Part shown: positions 36,669 through 45,572 of the stretch, in pieces
How positions within the stretch are numbered: position 1 is the stretch's first letter
How the letters are laid out: the number at the start of each line of letters is the position of its first letter
NCBI RefSeq assembly: GCF_030264275.1
Contig: NZ_CP127165.1
Coordinates: forward strand, 2,870,018-2,934,017
DNA: 64,000 nt
Direction: 5' to 3'
Source of the DNA: Marivivens sp. LCG002
GTDB lineage: Bacteria > Pseudomonadota > Alphaproteobacteria > Rhodobacterales > Rhodobacteraceae
Program-made: the position numbers and the translations under genes
The notes under the pieces: model-generated
What the model was told of the DNA's origin: nothing
What the model saw: the letters and a program-made list of their open reading frames with translations, nothing else
The model's database searches: none

Positions 36669-37904
36669 ATGACAAAGCTGCTCCGCTCTTGGGTCGAGTC
36701 CGCGAACTCGGCGCAATGCCCGTTTCCGCTCAACAACCTTCCTTATGGCGTCTTCACCGTAAACGGACAGTCACCGCAATGCGGTGTCGCGATCGGCGAT
36801 CAAGCTTTGAACCTTGCAGCGATGGAATTGGACGCGGCTTTGTCCTTTGACCAGACACTCGTTACAGGAAGCTGGAATGCCTTCATGGCTCTGGGTCCGA
36901 GTGCCTGGGCCAAACTGAGGCGCCTTTTGACCGAGATGCTGGCAGAGGGCGGTCGGACCGACCTTTCCCGATATCTGGTCCCGCTTTCAGATATCAAAAT
37001 GCTTATGCCTTTTGCGGTGACCGAATATACCGACTTTTACGCGGGTCGAAATCACGCATTCAATGTCGGGACCATGTTCCGCGGGCCCGAAAACGCTCTT
37101 CCGCCGAACTGGCTTCATATTCCCATCGGCTATAACGGCCGTGCGTCTTCGGTCGTGGTTTCGGGCACGCCTGTTGTGCGTCCACACGGCCAGCTCAAAG
37201 GTCCGAATGACGAACTCCCTCGGTTCGGTCCCTCGGCCCGTTTCGATATCGAGCTTGAAATGGGTGCCATTGTCGGAACCGCCTCGAACGGACCGATCTC
37301 TGTGACGGAAGCTTTCGAGAATATCTTTGGCTACGTTCTTTTGAATGACTGGTCCGCGCGCGATATCCAAGCATGGGAATATCAACCTCTGGGGCCGTTC
37401 CAAGCCAAGGCGACCGCGACCACAATCAGCCCTTGGATCGTGACAGCCGCCGCTTTGGAGCCGTTCCGCGTATCGACGCCCGAGCGTGAAAAGCCCTTGC
37501 TCGACTATCTCGCTGAACCTGCACCGATGCTCTACGACATCGATCTCGAAGTGACTATGGCCCCCGAGGGCAAGTCCGAAACCGTGATCAGTCGCACCAA
37601 TTATCGCGAGATGTATTACTCTGCCGCCCAACAGCTTGCGCATCACACGACAAGTGGATGCCCTATGCGCGTCGGTGATCTCCTTGGATCAGGCACAATT
37701 TCGGGCGCAACCAAAGAAAGCCGCGGTTCGCTCCTCGAACTGAGCTGGGGCGGCAAAGAGCCCCTGACCCTCGACACTGGTGAAACCCGTTCTTTCATAG
37801 AAGACGGCGATACCCTGACCTTGCGCGGCGCGGCCAAGGGCGAAGGATATACGATCGGCTTTGGTGAGTGCTCGGGCAAGCTTTTGCCCGCAAGGAAACT
37901 CTGA
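36669..37904 (+). CDS. fahA: Fumarylacetoacetase
   Basis: This enzyme hydrolyses fumarylacetoacetate to fumarate and acetoacetate, the last step of homogentisate breakdown. The 411-residue length is normal. The active-site pattern EYTDFYAGRNHAFNVGTMFRG region gives Asp122 and His129; the metal-binding DIELEMG and LNDWSARDIQAWEY follow. The intervening maleylacetoacetate isomerase gene (maiA) is not found in the operon or elsewhere in the window. Confidence 0.96.
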   Translation: MTKLLRSWVESANSAQCPFPLNNLPYGVFTVNGQSPQCGVAIGDQALNLAAMELDAALSFDQTLVTGSWNAFMALGPSAWAKLRRLLTEMLAEGGRTDLSRYLVPLSDIKMLMPFAVTEYTDFYAGRNHAFNVGTMFRGPENALPPNWLHIPIGYNGRASSVVVSGTPVVRPHGQLKGPNDELPRFGPSARFDIELEMGAIVGTASNGPISVTEAFENIFGYVLLNDWSARDIQAWEYQPLGPFQAKATATTISPWIVTAAALEPFRVSTPEREKPLLDYLAEPAPMLYDIDLEVTMAPEGKSETVISRTNYREMYYSAAQQLAHHTTSGCPMRVGDLLGSGTISGATKESRGSLLELSWGGKEPLTLDTGETRSFIEDGDTLTLRGAAKGEGYTIGFGECSGKLLPARKL

Positions 37905-37912
37905 TAACTCGG

Positions 37913-37931
37913 GCCGTCATCAAATGACGGC
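37913..37931 (+). terminator. Hairpin after fahA, weak terminator
   Basis: GCCGTCAT (37913-37920) and ATGACGGC (37924-37931) form a perfect 8-bp stem with a 3-base loop, 8 bases after the fahA stop. No T-run follows, so it may only weaken or stabilise the transcript end before the GMC gene. Confidence 0.45.
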
Positions 37932-38014
37932 ATCCCGCAAATAGTGTCATCCTAAGCGTGACCTCCGCTTCGAATGCGTTAAACTCTGCATCGAGGAAAA
38001 GGGAGGCAAAAGCG

Positions 38015-39676
38015 ATGGAATCCGAGTTCGACTACATCGTTGTCGGGGCAGGCAGCGCGGGCTGCCTTCTCGCCAACAGACTGAGTGCCGACCCAAAGAA
38101 CCGTGTTCTGCTCCTCGAAGCGGGGAAGCGGGACAATTACCACTGGATCCATATTCCGGTCGGATATCTTTATTGCATCGGAAACCCGCGCACCGATTGG
38201 CTTTATTCCACCGAACAAGAATTGGGCCTCAACGGGCGCAGTCTTCGGTATCCGCGCGGCAAAACGCTTGGCGGCTGCTCGTCTATCAACGGAATGATCT
38301 ATATGCGCGGACAGGCGCGCGACTATGATCAGTGGGCCGACTTGGTCGGTGACACCGCTTGGAGCTGGGACAATGTCCTTCCCGTTTTCAAGCAGCACGA
38401 AAACCATCACAGGCTCGATCACGGTGCCGATCCCGAAATCGGGCATAATCGCAAATTCTCCGATCTTCACGGCCACGGCGGCGAATGGCGCGTCGAAAAA
38501 CAGCGTTTGCGCTGGGATATTCTCGAGAGTTTTGCCGATGCAGCCGAGCAAGCAGGCGTCCCCAAGGTCGATGACTTCAATACCGGAGATAACGAAGGCG
38601 TCGGCTATTTCGAAGTGAACCAACGCAAAGGCTGGCGCTGGAACACATCCAAAGCGTTTTTACGTCCGGCTCGACATCGCTCCAATCTGGTCATCTGGAC
38701 CGAAGCTCAGGTCGAAAAGCTTGTTTTGGAAAAGGACGCAAACGGAGCCGTGCAATGCCGTGGTGTCCAGCTTCGCCGCGCTGGGCAAACGCTCAAGGTG
38801 AATGCACGCAGAGAAGTCGTTCTGAGTGCTGGGGCCATCGGGTCGCCGCAAATCCTTCAACTTTCGGGCATCGGCCCCGCGGAAATACTGCGCCAAAACG
38901 GGATAGATGTGGTCGCGAACCGAAGCGGCGTCGGGCGCAATCTCCAGGATCACTTACAAATCCGAACGGTGTTCAAGATCAAGGGTGCAAAGACCCTGAA
39001 CAAATTGGCGGCCACTCTTTGGGGCAAGGCAATGATCGGCGCAGAGTATGTCCTCTTTCGATCTGGCCCGATGAGCATGGCGCCTTCACAACTTGGTGCC
39101 TTCACCCGTTCCGGACCCGAGCAAAGGCACGCCAATCTCGAATATCACGTCCAGCCGCTCAGCCTCGATGCCTTCGGAGAGCCGCTCCACGATTTTCCAG
39201 CCTTCACAGCGAGCGTTTGCAATCTCAATCCGACTTCGCGCGGCTCGGTCGAGATCAAGTCGAATGATCCCTTTGTGGCGCCGAAAATAGCGCCCAACTA
39301 TCTTTCCACCGAGGAAGATCGGCTCATCGCTGCCCAGTCCATGCGGCAGGTACGTCACATCGTGAACCAGCCTGCGCTTGCCAAGTATGAGCCCATCGAA
39401 TGGAAACCGGGACCCCAGTTCCAAACAGATGAAGAGCTTGCGCGGCTGGCCGGTGACATCGCGAGCACGATTTTCCATCCTGTCGGCACCACCAAAATGG
39501 GCCGAACCGAGGATCAAACCGCCGTTGTCGATACCGAGCTGAAAGTGATCGGGGTAAAGGGGCTTCGAGTGGCCGATGCAGGCATCATGCCGACGATCAC
39601 ATCTGGCAACACCAATTCCCCCACTTTGATGATCGCAGAAAGAGCGGCCGCGCTCATTCTCGCGGCCGCACCCTGA
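38015..39676 (+). CDS. GMC-family FAD oxidoreductase (choline dehydrogenase-like)
   Basis: This 553-residue flavin alcohol dehydrogenase begins with the FAD loop VVGAGSAG (9-16). It has the GMC signatures PRGKTLGGCSSINGM and GAIGSPQILQLSGIGP, and the catalytic His488 in IFHPVGTTKMG with a downstream TSGNTNSP. The substrate is an alcohol of unknown identity. Next to acuI, one candidate is 3-hydroxypropionate, since a choline-dehydrogenase-like enzyme (DddA) serves that step in Halomonas. GGGAGG precedes the ATG. Its stop abuts that of acuI in TGATCA. Confidence 0.9.
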   Translation: MESEFDYIVVGAGSAGCLLANRLSADPKNRVLLLEAGKRDNYHWIHIPVGYLYCIGNPRTDWLYSTEQELGLNGRSLRYPRGKTLGGCSSINGMIYMRGQARDYDQWADLVGDTAWSWDNVLPVFKQHENHHRLDHGADPEIGHNRKFSDLHGHGGEWRVEKQRLRWDILESFADAAEQAGVPKVDDFNTGDNEGVGYFEVNQRKGWRWNTSKAFLRPARHRSNLVIWTEAQVEKLVLEKDANGAVQCRGVQLRRAGQTLKVNARREVVLSAGAIGSPQILQLSGIGPAEILRQNGIDVVANRSGVGRNLQDHLQIRTVFKIKGAKTLNKLAATLWGKAMIGAEYVLFRSGPMSMAPSQLGAFTRSGPEQRHANLEYHVQPLSLDAFGEPLHDFPAFTASVCNLNPTSRGSVEIKSNDPFVAPKIAPNYLSTEEDRLIAAQSMRQVRHIVNQPALAKYEPIEWKPGPQFQTDEELARLAGDIASTIFHPVGTTKMGRTEDQTAVVDTELKVIGVKGLRVADAGIMPTITSGNTNSPTLMIAERAAALILAAAP

Positions 39677-40669
39677 TCAATTGAGCGAAGGATCTACGGG
39701 CACCACGATGCGCCCGCGGACCTTGCCAGCGAGAAAATCGGGTGCAATCGCGATGACGTCTTTGAACGCGACTTCTTTTGTCATGGATTCAAGTTTTTCC
39801 ATATCGAGATCGGTTGCAAGACGGTCCCAAGCTTCGATCCGTTCCGAGGTCGGGCGCATCACACTGTCCACACCTGCCAGAGTGACCCCGCGAAGGATGA
39901 AAGGCGCCACCGAAGTGGGGAGATCCATTCCACCGGCAAGCCCACAGGCCGCGACACAGCCTCCATAAGAGATCATGGAAATCACATTTGCCAGAACATT
40001 ACCGCCCACGACATCGACCGCGCCCGCCCAGCGCTCTTTGTTCAACGCGCGCGCCTTACCTGAAAGCTCTTCTCTGTTGATGATCGAAGAGGCCCCTAGC
40101 GACCTAAGATAATCCTCTTCTTCGGGGCGGCCCGTTACAGCCGCAACGTGATAGCCTTTCGCCGCAAGAAGTGCCGTCGCAACGCTTCCGACGCCGCCTG
40201 CAGCGCCTGTTACAACCACTTCTCCCTTTTCAGGCGTGACACCATTCGCCTCGAGAGCAAGAACGCAGAGCATTGCGGTATAACCTGCTGTTCCGATTGC
40301 CATGGCTTGGCGAAGTGAAATGCTCTCGGGGAGTTTGACAAGCCAGTCGCCCTTGAGCCGCGCCTCATCGGCGAGCCCACCCCAGTGCTTTTCGCCGACG
40401 CCCCAGCCGTTCAGGACAACCCGATCTCCTTTCTTGAACCCCGCATGTCTGCTTTCGAGCACAATTCCCGAAAGATCGATGCCCGGCACCATGGGAAAGC
40501 TTCGAACCACGGGCGATGCGCCGGTGATCGCGAGCGCGTCTTTGTAATTGAGTGTGGACCAAGCGACTTTGACCGACACATCACCTTCGGCCAAATCGGG
40601 AAGTGAAACGGTTTTTTGTTCAACCGTTTGGTGATCGTCGACTTTGTCGATGACGATTGCATGTGTCAT
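39677..40669 (-). CDS. acuI: Acrylyl-CoA reductase AcuI (YhdH-type MDR)
   Basis: AcuI reduces toxic acryloyl-CoA to propionyl-CoA with NADPH, handling acrylate from DMSP and similar sources. The 330-residue MDR-fold protein has the YhdH/AcuI features: [12 protein letters not shown], a [10 protein letters not shown] motif, the nucleotide-binding [13 protein letters not shown] and no structural zinc cysteine set. It is co-transcribed with the TetR gene acuR, whose stop overlaps its ATG (40666-40669), the same pair order as in Rhodobacter sphaeroides. No DMSP lyase gene (dddL in that species) follows; the GMC gene converges here instead. Confidence 0.9.
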   Translation of the reverse strand: MTHAIVIDKVDDHQTVEQKTVSLPDLAEGDVSVKVAWSTLNYKDALAITGASPVVRSFPMVPGIDLSGIVLESRHAGFKKGDRVVLNGWGVGEKHWGGLADEARLKGDWLVKLPESISLRQAMAIGTAGYTAMLCVLALEANGVTPEKGEVVVTGAAGGVGSVATALLAAKGYHVAAVTGRPEEEDYLRSLGASSIINREELSGKARALNKERWAGAVDVVGGNVLANVISMISYGGCVAACGLAGGMDLPTSVAPFILRGVTLAGVDSVMRPTSERIEAWDRLATDLDMEKLESMTKEVAFKDVIAIAPDFLAGKVRGRIVVPVDPSLN

Positions 40670-41283
40670 TTGAGATGTCCTCGCAGTTGCAGGATTTGAA
40701 AAAAGAGATCGGCAAAAGTCCGAAGTGGTTCTGCCGAAAGTTCGAGTTTTGCGCGCAGCACTGCGCCCTCCCATCCGGTCCAGAAAAAAGCGGCAAGCGC
40801 GTGCGGTTCATCGACTCCGAGTTCGATGAAAAGCTTGGCTGTGATATCTTGCCAACTCTGGAATACCGCGATGATACGGGCGCGAAAATCAGGCGGCAAA
40901 GCGCCCATTTCCTGTCCAAGGTTCCCTACGAGACAGCCTCGCTTGAAGTCGTGTTTCGCCATCCCGTTTTCTGCATCGCGAACAAAGTTCTTCAGCCGAT
41001 CAATCGGACCAAGGGACGCGTCGGCAAAGTGGCTCAGAAGTTTCGACCGGAAATAGCTGTCGTATTCCGTGATCAGCTCGAGGCCGAAGTCCGCTTTCGA
41101 AGGGAAGTAATGATAGAAACTGCCCTTGGGAACGCCTGCCTCCCGAAGGATATCCTCGATTCCGACAGGCGTGTAGCCGCGCTCGGTCAGGTGCCGAAGT
41201 CCCGCCCTGATGAGTAAGCGCCGTGTGTGCTGGTCTTGAGGGGCCTTCTTGGGGCGGCCTCTGGGTCGTGCATTGTGCTCCAT
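40666..41283 (-). CDS. acuR: TetR-family regulator AcuR
   Basis: This 205-residue TetR-type repressor has the N-terminal helix-turn-helix [19 protein letters not shown]. In R. sphaeroides, AcuR represses acuR-acuI-dddL and is released by acrylate. The gene overlaps acuI by 4 bases. A perfect 14+14 palindrome begins at its own start codon, and there is no Shine-Dalgarno, which fits the leaderless transcript reported for the Rhodobacter operon. Name confidence comes from the acuI pairing. Confidence 0.85.
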   Translation of the reverse strand: MEHNARPRGRPKKAPQDQHTRRLLIRAGLRHLTERGYTPVGIEDILREAGVPKGSFYHYFPSKADFGLELITEYDSYFRSKLLSHFADASLGPIDRLKNFVRDAENGMAKHDFKRGCLVGNLGQEMGALPPDFRARIIAVFQSWQDITAKLFIELGVDEPHALAAFFWTGWEGAVLRAKLELSAEPLRTFADLFFQILQLRGHLK

Positions 41284-41316
41284 GCATTAATTAGACTGAC
41301 TGGTCTAATTAATGCA
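41283..41316. promoter_or_regulatory. AcuR operator, perfect 14+14 palindrome at the acuR start
   Basis: The left arm 41283-41296 (TGCATTAATTAGAC) and right arm 41303-41316 are exact inverse complements with a 6-base centre. On the minus strand a TTGCAT and a TCTAAT 16 bases apart lie within or at its edges, placing the transcript start at or next to the acuR ATG. Confidence 0.75.
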
Positions 41317-41326
41317 ACCCCCATAT

Positions 41327-42466
41327 CTATCGTGCCTGTTCCATCATCGACAGGAGATCCTCGGCGCTCAGATCCGCAGGGTTCGCTTTCATTGATGAAG
41401 AACTTGCCGCAGCCACCGCTGCGTTTGAGCGATCTTCGCTTCTGATCCCCAGACCGTCCAATCCCAAGAGCCCATGGCTCTGCGACCACTCGGCAAGAGT
41501 GTCAAAGGCTCGATCGGCCGAGACGCTAAATTCTGCCCCAATCATCTCACGAACGTCGGCAAGCCGTGCTCTCAGCGTTTGGTCCGTCACTTTTGCAAAG
41601 TTGAGCGCAAGCCCATAGGGAAGCAGCGTCCCACAAATCGCCCCATGGGGCGCGTTGGAAAGCCCGCCGAGCGGCCCTGCCAGACCATGGATCACTCCCA
41701 GACCCGCGTTCGCCAGAGCAAGCCCGCCACAGAGACTAACATAGGCCATTTCGTCTCGGGCCATCTGGGTTTCCTCATCCATCAACCTGCGAAGCGCGGC
41801 CAGCCCGCGAGGGATCGCGTCTCGGCAAATTGTGTCGGTGAGTAAATTGGCCTTGGTGCAGACATAGGGTTCGATGACTTGGGTGATCGCATCGAGCCCC
41901 GAAGCAAGCGTAGCGGATTTTGGCGTCCGGTCCGTCAGACTCGGATCAATGATTGCGAGTTTGGGGAGCATCGCGAGATCGCGCATCGACACCTTGCGCC
42001 GATGATCCGGCACACCGATCACCGCATTCTTGGTCACTTCAGCGCCCGTGCCTGCGGTCGTCGGAATCGCAACAAACGGAAGAGGGGGCATATCCAAGGG
42101 TTGTCCCCGCCCGACCACTTCAAGATGGTGCATGATGTCATGGCGAGACGGGACAAGCGCGGCAATCGCCTTGCCCGCATCGATTACGGCACCGCCGCCG
42201 ACGGCGGCCACAACCTCACAACCGTGACCCGCCGACCGCCCCGCTTCAATCATAGAAATATCGGGTTCGGCCTGAATAGAGACTATTTTTACAGAGCAGC
42301 CAAGCTCGCCCAGCGCAGAAATCAACCAGTCCGCGCGCTTGGTATCCTTGCCCATGACGACAAGAACGTTTCGTCCAAAGGATGCAATTCTGGAGGCGGC
42401 ATCTTTGCTTGTGCCTCGGCCGAAAACAATCTCGGTGCTTGTCGAAAAACCGAATGAAGCGACCAT
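41327..42466 (-). CDS. Iron-type alcohol dehydrogenase with one altered metal ligand
   Basis: This 379-residue group III (iron-containing) alcohol dehydrogenase has the nucleotide motif GGGAVIDAGKA (90-100) and metal positions Asp192, Gln196, His260 and His274. FucO has His at the second position, so one ligand is changed to glutamine (LDAITQVIEPY). It lies 43 bases upstream of acuR on the same strand. An iron ADH (DddB) accompanies DMSP or 3-hydroxypropionate use in Marinomonas, so oxidation of 3-hydroxypropionate or a related alcohol is possible but unproven. Confidence 0.87.
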   Translation of the reverse strand: MVASFGFSTSTEIVFGRGTSKDAASRIASFGRNVLVVMGKDTKRADWLISALGELGCSVKIVSIQAEPDISMIEAGRSAGHGCEVVAAVGGGAVIDAGKAIAALVPSRHDIMHHLEVVGRGQPLDMPPLPFVAIPTTAGTGAEVTKNAVIGVPDHRRKVSMRDLAMLPKLAIIDPSLTDRTPKSATLASGLDAITQVIEPYVCTKANLLTDTICRDAIPRGLAALRRLMDEETQMARDEMAYVSLCGGLALANAGLGVIHGLAGPLGGLSNAPHGAICGTLLPYGLALNFAKVTDQTLRARLADVREMIGAEFSVSADRAFDTLAEWSQSHGLLGLDGLGIRSEDRSNAAVAAASSSSMKANPADLSAEDLLSMMEQAR

Positions 42467-42482
42467 TTCGATCCCCTAGCGC

Positions 42483-43592
42483 CTAGAGCGGTTCAGTGCG
42501 GAAAAGGCTGATCCTCAAACCGCCATGCGAGACGGTTTCTTCGACGGGGAGAAACGGAAGTCCCGACGATTTGGCAAGGCCCGCGTCGCTTGTGATCATC
42601 CCCACGCGCCAGCCTTTGAAACGCTCGAGCAAGGTTTTGCCCAATGCGCCATAGACCGAGAACAGAAGCTTTCGATCACCGATCCGTGCCCCATAGGGCG
42701 GATTCACGATCACAAGTCCGGGTGCGCCCTCGGGACGCTCAAGATCACTCACAGCGGCGTGTTTGAAGCGTGTGAACTCGGCCACGCCAGCGCGTTCGGC
42801 ATTCGCCGCGCTCATCCGAACCGCACCTTGGTCACGGTCCGAACCATAGAACCGAAGTTCGGTTTGCCCGATCTCGGCGCGTTTGAGTCTCGCAAAAGCC
42901 TCGGTGTCGAAATTGGCGAATTTTTCAAAGGCAAAACCACGATTTCGCCCCGGCTGAAGCCCAAGTGCAATCTCGGCCGCTTCGATGACAAAGGTGCCGG
43001 ACCCGCACATCGGATCGATAACGGTTTCGGTTCCCGAATAACCGCATTGGCGCAGGAATAGAGCCGCAAGGTTCTCTCGCATAGGCGCTTTACCCACGGC
43101 TTCTTTGTGACCGCGCTTGTGCAAGGACTCGCCCGAGGTATCGACGCTGAACGTGCAGAGATTGTCATCTATCCGCACTTTGAGCGTAATGTCGGCATCG
43201 GGAGAAATCGTCGCGCCAAGCGTCTCTTTCAGCGCCGTTTCAATGCGCTGCGTAGCGGCTCCAGCGTGATATATCTTGGATTTCTTCGAGGTGACTTCGA
43301 CCTTGATAGGATACCGAGGGTCAAAAATCTCGTTCCACGGAAATTTCCGAGCGCGTTTATCAAGCTGCGCGAGGTGGAAGGCCATGAACGAGCCGATCCG
43401 TGCAAGAACCCGACCCGCTCCGCGCAGCTCAAGATTGGCACGCCAGACATCGTTCCAGTCCCCGTTGACTGTGACGCCGCCGGTAATGGCGCCTTGGACG
43501 TCAAATCCAAGTTCGCGGGCCTCTTCGGCAAGAGGCGCCTCAAGTCCGGGGGCGGTCACAAGAAGGATTTCAAAGGGCGTTGTCTGTGTCAT
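42483..43592 (-). CDS. THUMP-domain RNA methyltransferase (RlmL N-half type)
   Basis: This 369-residue class I SAM-dependent methyltransferase has an N-terminal ferredoxin-like and THUMP region (about 1-165), then a Rossmann methyltransferase domain. DPMCGSGTFVIEAAEIALG forms the SAM loop, and LVIVNPPYGARIG is the N6/N2-purine methylase catalytic motif. It matches the RlmL half of E. coli RlmKL, which makes m2G2445 in 23S rRNA. The 163 bases before the divergent ynjF gene hold its promoter. Confidence 0.88.
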   Translation of the reverse strand: MTQTTPFEILLVTAPGLEAPLAEEARELGFDVQGAITGGVTVNGDWNDVWRANLELRGAGRVLARIGSFMAFHLAQLDKRARKFPWNEIFDPRYPIKVEVTSKKSKIYHAGAATQRIETALKETLGATISPDADITLKVRIDDNLCTFSVDTSGESLHKRGHKEAVGKAPMRENLAALFLRQCGYSGTETVIDPMCGSGTFVIEAAEIALGLQPGRNRGFAFEKFANFDTEAFARLKRAEIGQTELRFYGSDRDQGAVRMSAANAERAGVAEFTRFKHAAVSDLERPEGAPGLVIVNPPYGARIGDRKLLFSVYGALGKTLLERFKGWRVGMITSDAGLAKSSGLPFLPVEETVSHGGLRISLFRTEPL

Positions 43593-43755
43593 TCCGCCTC
43601 CTTATCGCTATTCCCTTTTGCGAGCGACACAAATCTGAGGACCGGAACCCTGTCCTCTCTGTGCATCGAAATTGCGTCAAACGATAACAAAGTCGTGGGA
43701 GCAATTGTCAGAGGCCGCATATTGGGCGAATTATGAAGAAATTTCGGGGATACAA

Positions 43756-44379
43756 ATGCTTGACGCCTCAGTTCGTAAACTCATTGATCCGCCCCTGAAC
43801 CATTTGGGTCGGTTCTGCGCCACACGTGGGCTCAATGCCGATTTTGTGACCTTGATCGGCCTCGTTATCGGTCTCGTCTCCGCCATTGCGATCGCCCAAG
43901 GTGCGTTCCTCTTGGGGCTTGCTTTCATCATACTCAGCCGATTTGCCGACGGCCTCGACGGTGCGATTGCCCGAGCAACAAAGCCGAGCGACTTCGGCGG
44001 GTATCTCGATATCACGTCGGACTTCTTATTCTATGGCGCCATTCCTTTGGCGTTTGTCTGGTTTGATCCTGCACAGAACGGAATTGCAGGTGCGTTCTTG
44101 CTGACTTCGTTTTACTTCAACGGAGCAAGCTTTCTCGGCTATGCGATACTTGCAGAAAAGCACGGGATGAAAACGGACCATCAGGGGATCAAGTCGCTCT
44201 ATTTTTCCCAAGGTCTGCTTGAAGGCACCGAAACGATCCTCTTTTTCATGGCGCTTTGCCTTATACCGAGTGCATTCGTCTGGCTGGCCTTCGGTTTCGG
44301 TGGACTGTGCTTTGTGACGGGCGGGCTACGACTCTTTGGCGCCCGAAAAGTTTTCTCTGACTTAAAGGTAGATAAATGA
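43756..44379 (+). CDS. ynjF: CDP-alcohol phosphatidyltransferase family protein, YnjF-like
   Basis: This 207-residue integral membrane enzyme of phospholipid type has about six helices. The complete motif D-x2-DG-x2-AR-x7-G-x3-D-x3-D runs from Asp65 through Asp89 (FADGLDGAIARATKPSDFGG region). The product alcohol is unknown. E. coli has a relative, YnjF, next to the ynjBCD transporter genes, and here the same neighbours follow. GGGGA precedes the ATG at 43756; the stop overlaps the start of the binding-protein gene by 4 bases. Confidence 0.85.
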   Translation: MLDASVRKLIDPPLNHLGRFCATRGLNADFVTLIGLVIGLVSAIAIAQGAFLLGLAFIILSRFADGLDGAIARATKPSDFGGYLDITSDFLFYGAIPLAFVWFDPAQNGIAGAFLLTSFYFNGASFLGYAILAEKHGMKTDHQGIKSLYFSQGLLEGTETILFFMALCLIPSAFVWLAFGFGGLCFVTGGLRLFGARKVFSDLKVDK

Positions 44380-45572
44380 AGAAATTGGCGATTGCGTTAA
44401 GCCTTTGCATGCCTGCGTTTGCTCAGGCCCAGACGGACCCGAGCGATTGGGCCGAGGTCCTCGAGTCCGCAAAAGGACAGACGGTCTATTGGAATGCATG
44501 GGGTGGCTCGACCACCACGAACGACTTTATCGCGTGGGTCGGTAAGCGTGTAGAAGAAGATTTTGGCGTTACGCTCGAGCACGTCAAATTGACCGACACG
44601 GCCGACGCTGTAACGCGTGTCATTTCCGAAAAGGAAGCCGGCAAAGATACGGGCGGAGCGATTGATCTCATCTGGATCAACGGGGCAAACTTTGCCTCGA
44701 TGAAAGAAGCGGGTCTTCTTTATGGCCCCTTTGCCGAGCAACTTCCGAACTGGGCTTTTGTGGATACGAACGGCAAGACCGTGCAAACCGATTTTACGGT
44801 TCCGACCGACGGCTACGAAAGCCCTTGGGCCATGGCTCAGGTGGTCTTCATGTATGACACCGCCGACATTTCCGAGCCTCTGACGTCAATGGACGCGATA
44901 CGTGTCTGGGCCGAGGCCAATCCAGGCCGCTTTACCTTTCCGCAGCCACCGGATTTCCTTGGAACGACCTTTTTGAAACAGGCGCTGGTTTCATTGACCG
45001 ATGATCCCCAAAGGCTGGCCGAGCCTGTCTCGGACGCGGACTATGATACAGTAACAGAGCCGCTTTGGGCCTATATAGAGACACTTACGCCGAATTTGTG
45101 GCGCGGTGGCGAGGTTTATCCGCAAACGGGACCCGCACAGCTCCAGCTGATTGCGGATAACGAAATCGACTTGGCCATTTCCTTTAGTCCGGGCGAAGCG
45201 ACAGCCGCCATCGCGAACGGCCAACTGCCCGATACGGTGCGCACTTCGGTTCTTGACGGCGGAACGCTCGGCAATGCCTCCTTTGTTGCGATCCCCTATA
45301 ATTCGAGTGCAACCGAAGGCGCGATGGTAGTCGCAAACTTCCTCCTCTCGTCCGAGGCACAGCTTCGCGCGCAGGATCCCGCTATCCTCGGATATGGTAC
45401 CGTGCTCGACATGGATGCACTTTCCGAACCGGATCGCGCCGCTTTCGATGCGCTTGAACTCGGGATCGCCACTCTCACCCCCTCGGAGCTTGGCGCGGTT
45501 CTCCCCGAGCCGCATCCAAGCTGGATGACACGCATCGCCGAGGATTGGACTGCGCGTTACGGTGCAAACTGA
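44376..45572 (+). CDS. ynjB: ABC transporter substrate-binding protein, YnjB-like
   Basis: This periplasmic binding protein of 398 residues has a signal peptide (1-18, cleavage after AQA). The mature part starts with QTVYWNAWGGSTTTNDFIAW and has the two-lobed extracellular-binding fold. It resembles E. coli YnjB, whose ligand is unknown. Its ATG overlaps the ynjF stop and its 3' end overlaps the permease gene by 11 bases. Gene order binding protein, permease, ATPase is the same as in ynjBCD. Confidence 0.87.
   Translation: MKKLAIALSLCMPAFAQAQTDPSDWAEVLESAKGQTVYWNAWGGSTTTNDFIAWVGKRVEEDFGVTLEHVKLTDTADAVTRVISEKEAGKDTGGAIDLIWINGANFASMKEAGLLYGPFAEQLPNWAFVDTNGKTVQTDFTVPTDGYESPWAMAQVVFMYDTADISEPLTSMDAIRVWAEANPGRFTFPQPPDFLGTTFLKQALVSLTDDPQRLAEPVSDADYDTVTEPLWAYIETLTPNLWRGGEVYPQTGPAQLQLIADNEIDLAISFSPGEATAAIANGQLPDTVRTSVLDGGTLGNASFVAIPYNSSATEGAMVVANFLLSSEAQLRAQDPAILGYGTVLDMDALSEPDRAAFDALELGIATLTPSELGAVLPEPHPSWMTRIAEDWTARYGAN

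Noticed and set aside
43593..43755. Possible TPP riboswitch before the ynj operon, because of a CTGAGGACC-like string
   Set aside because: The other conserved TPP elements (the ACCTGATCTGGATAATACC-like half) are absent, so one short match is not enough.
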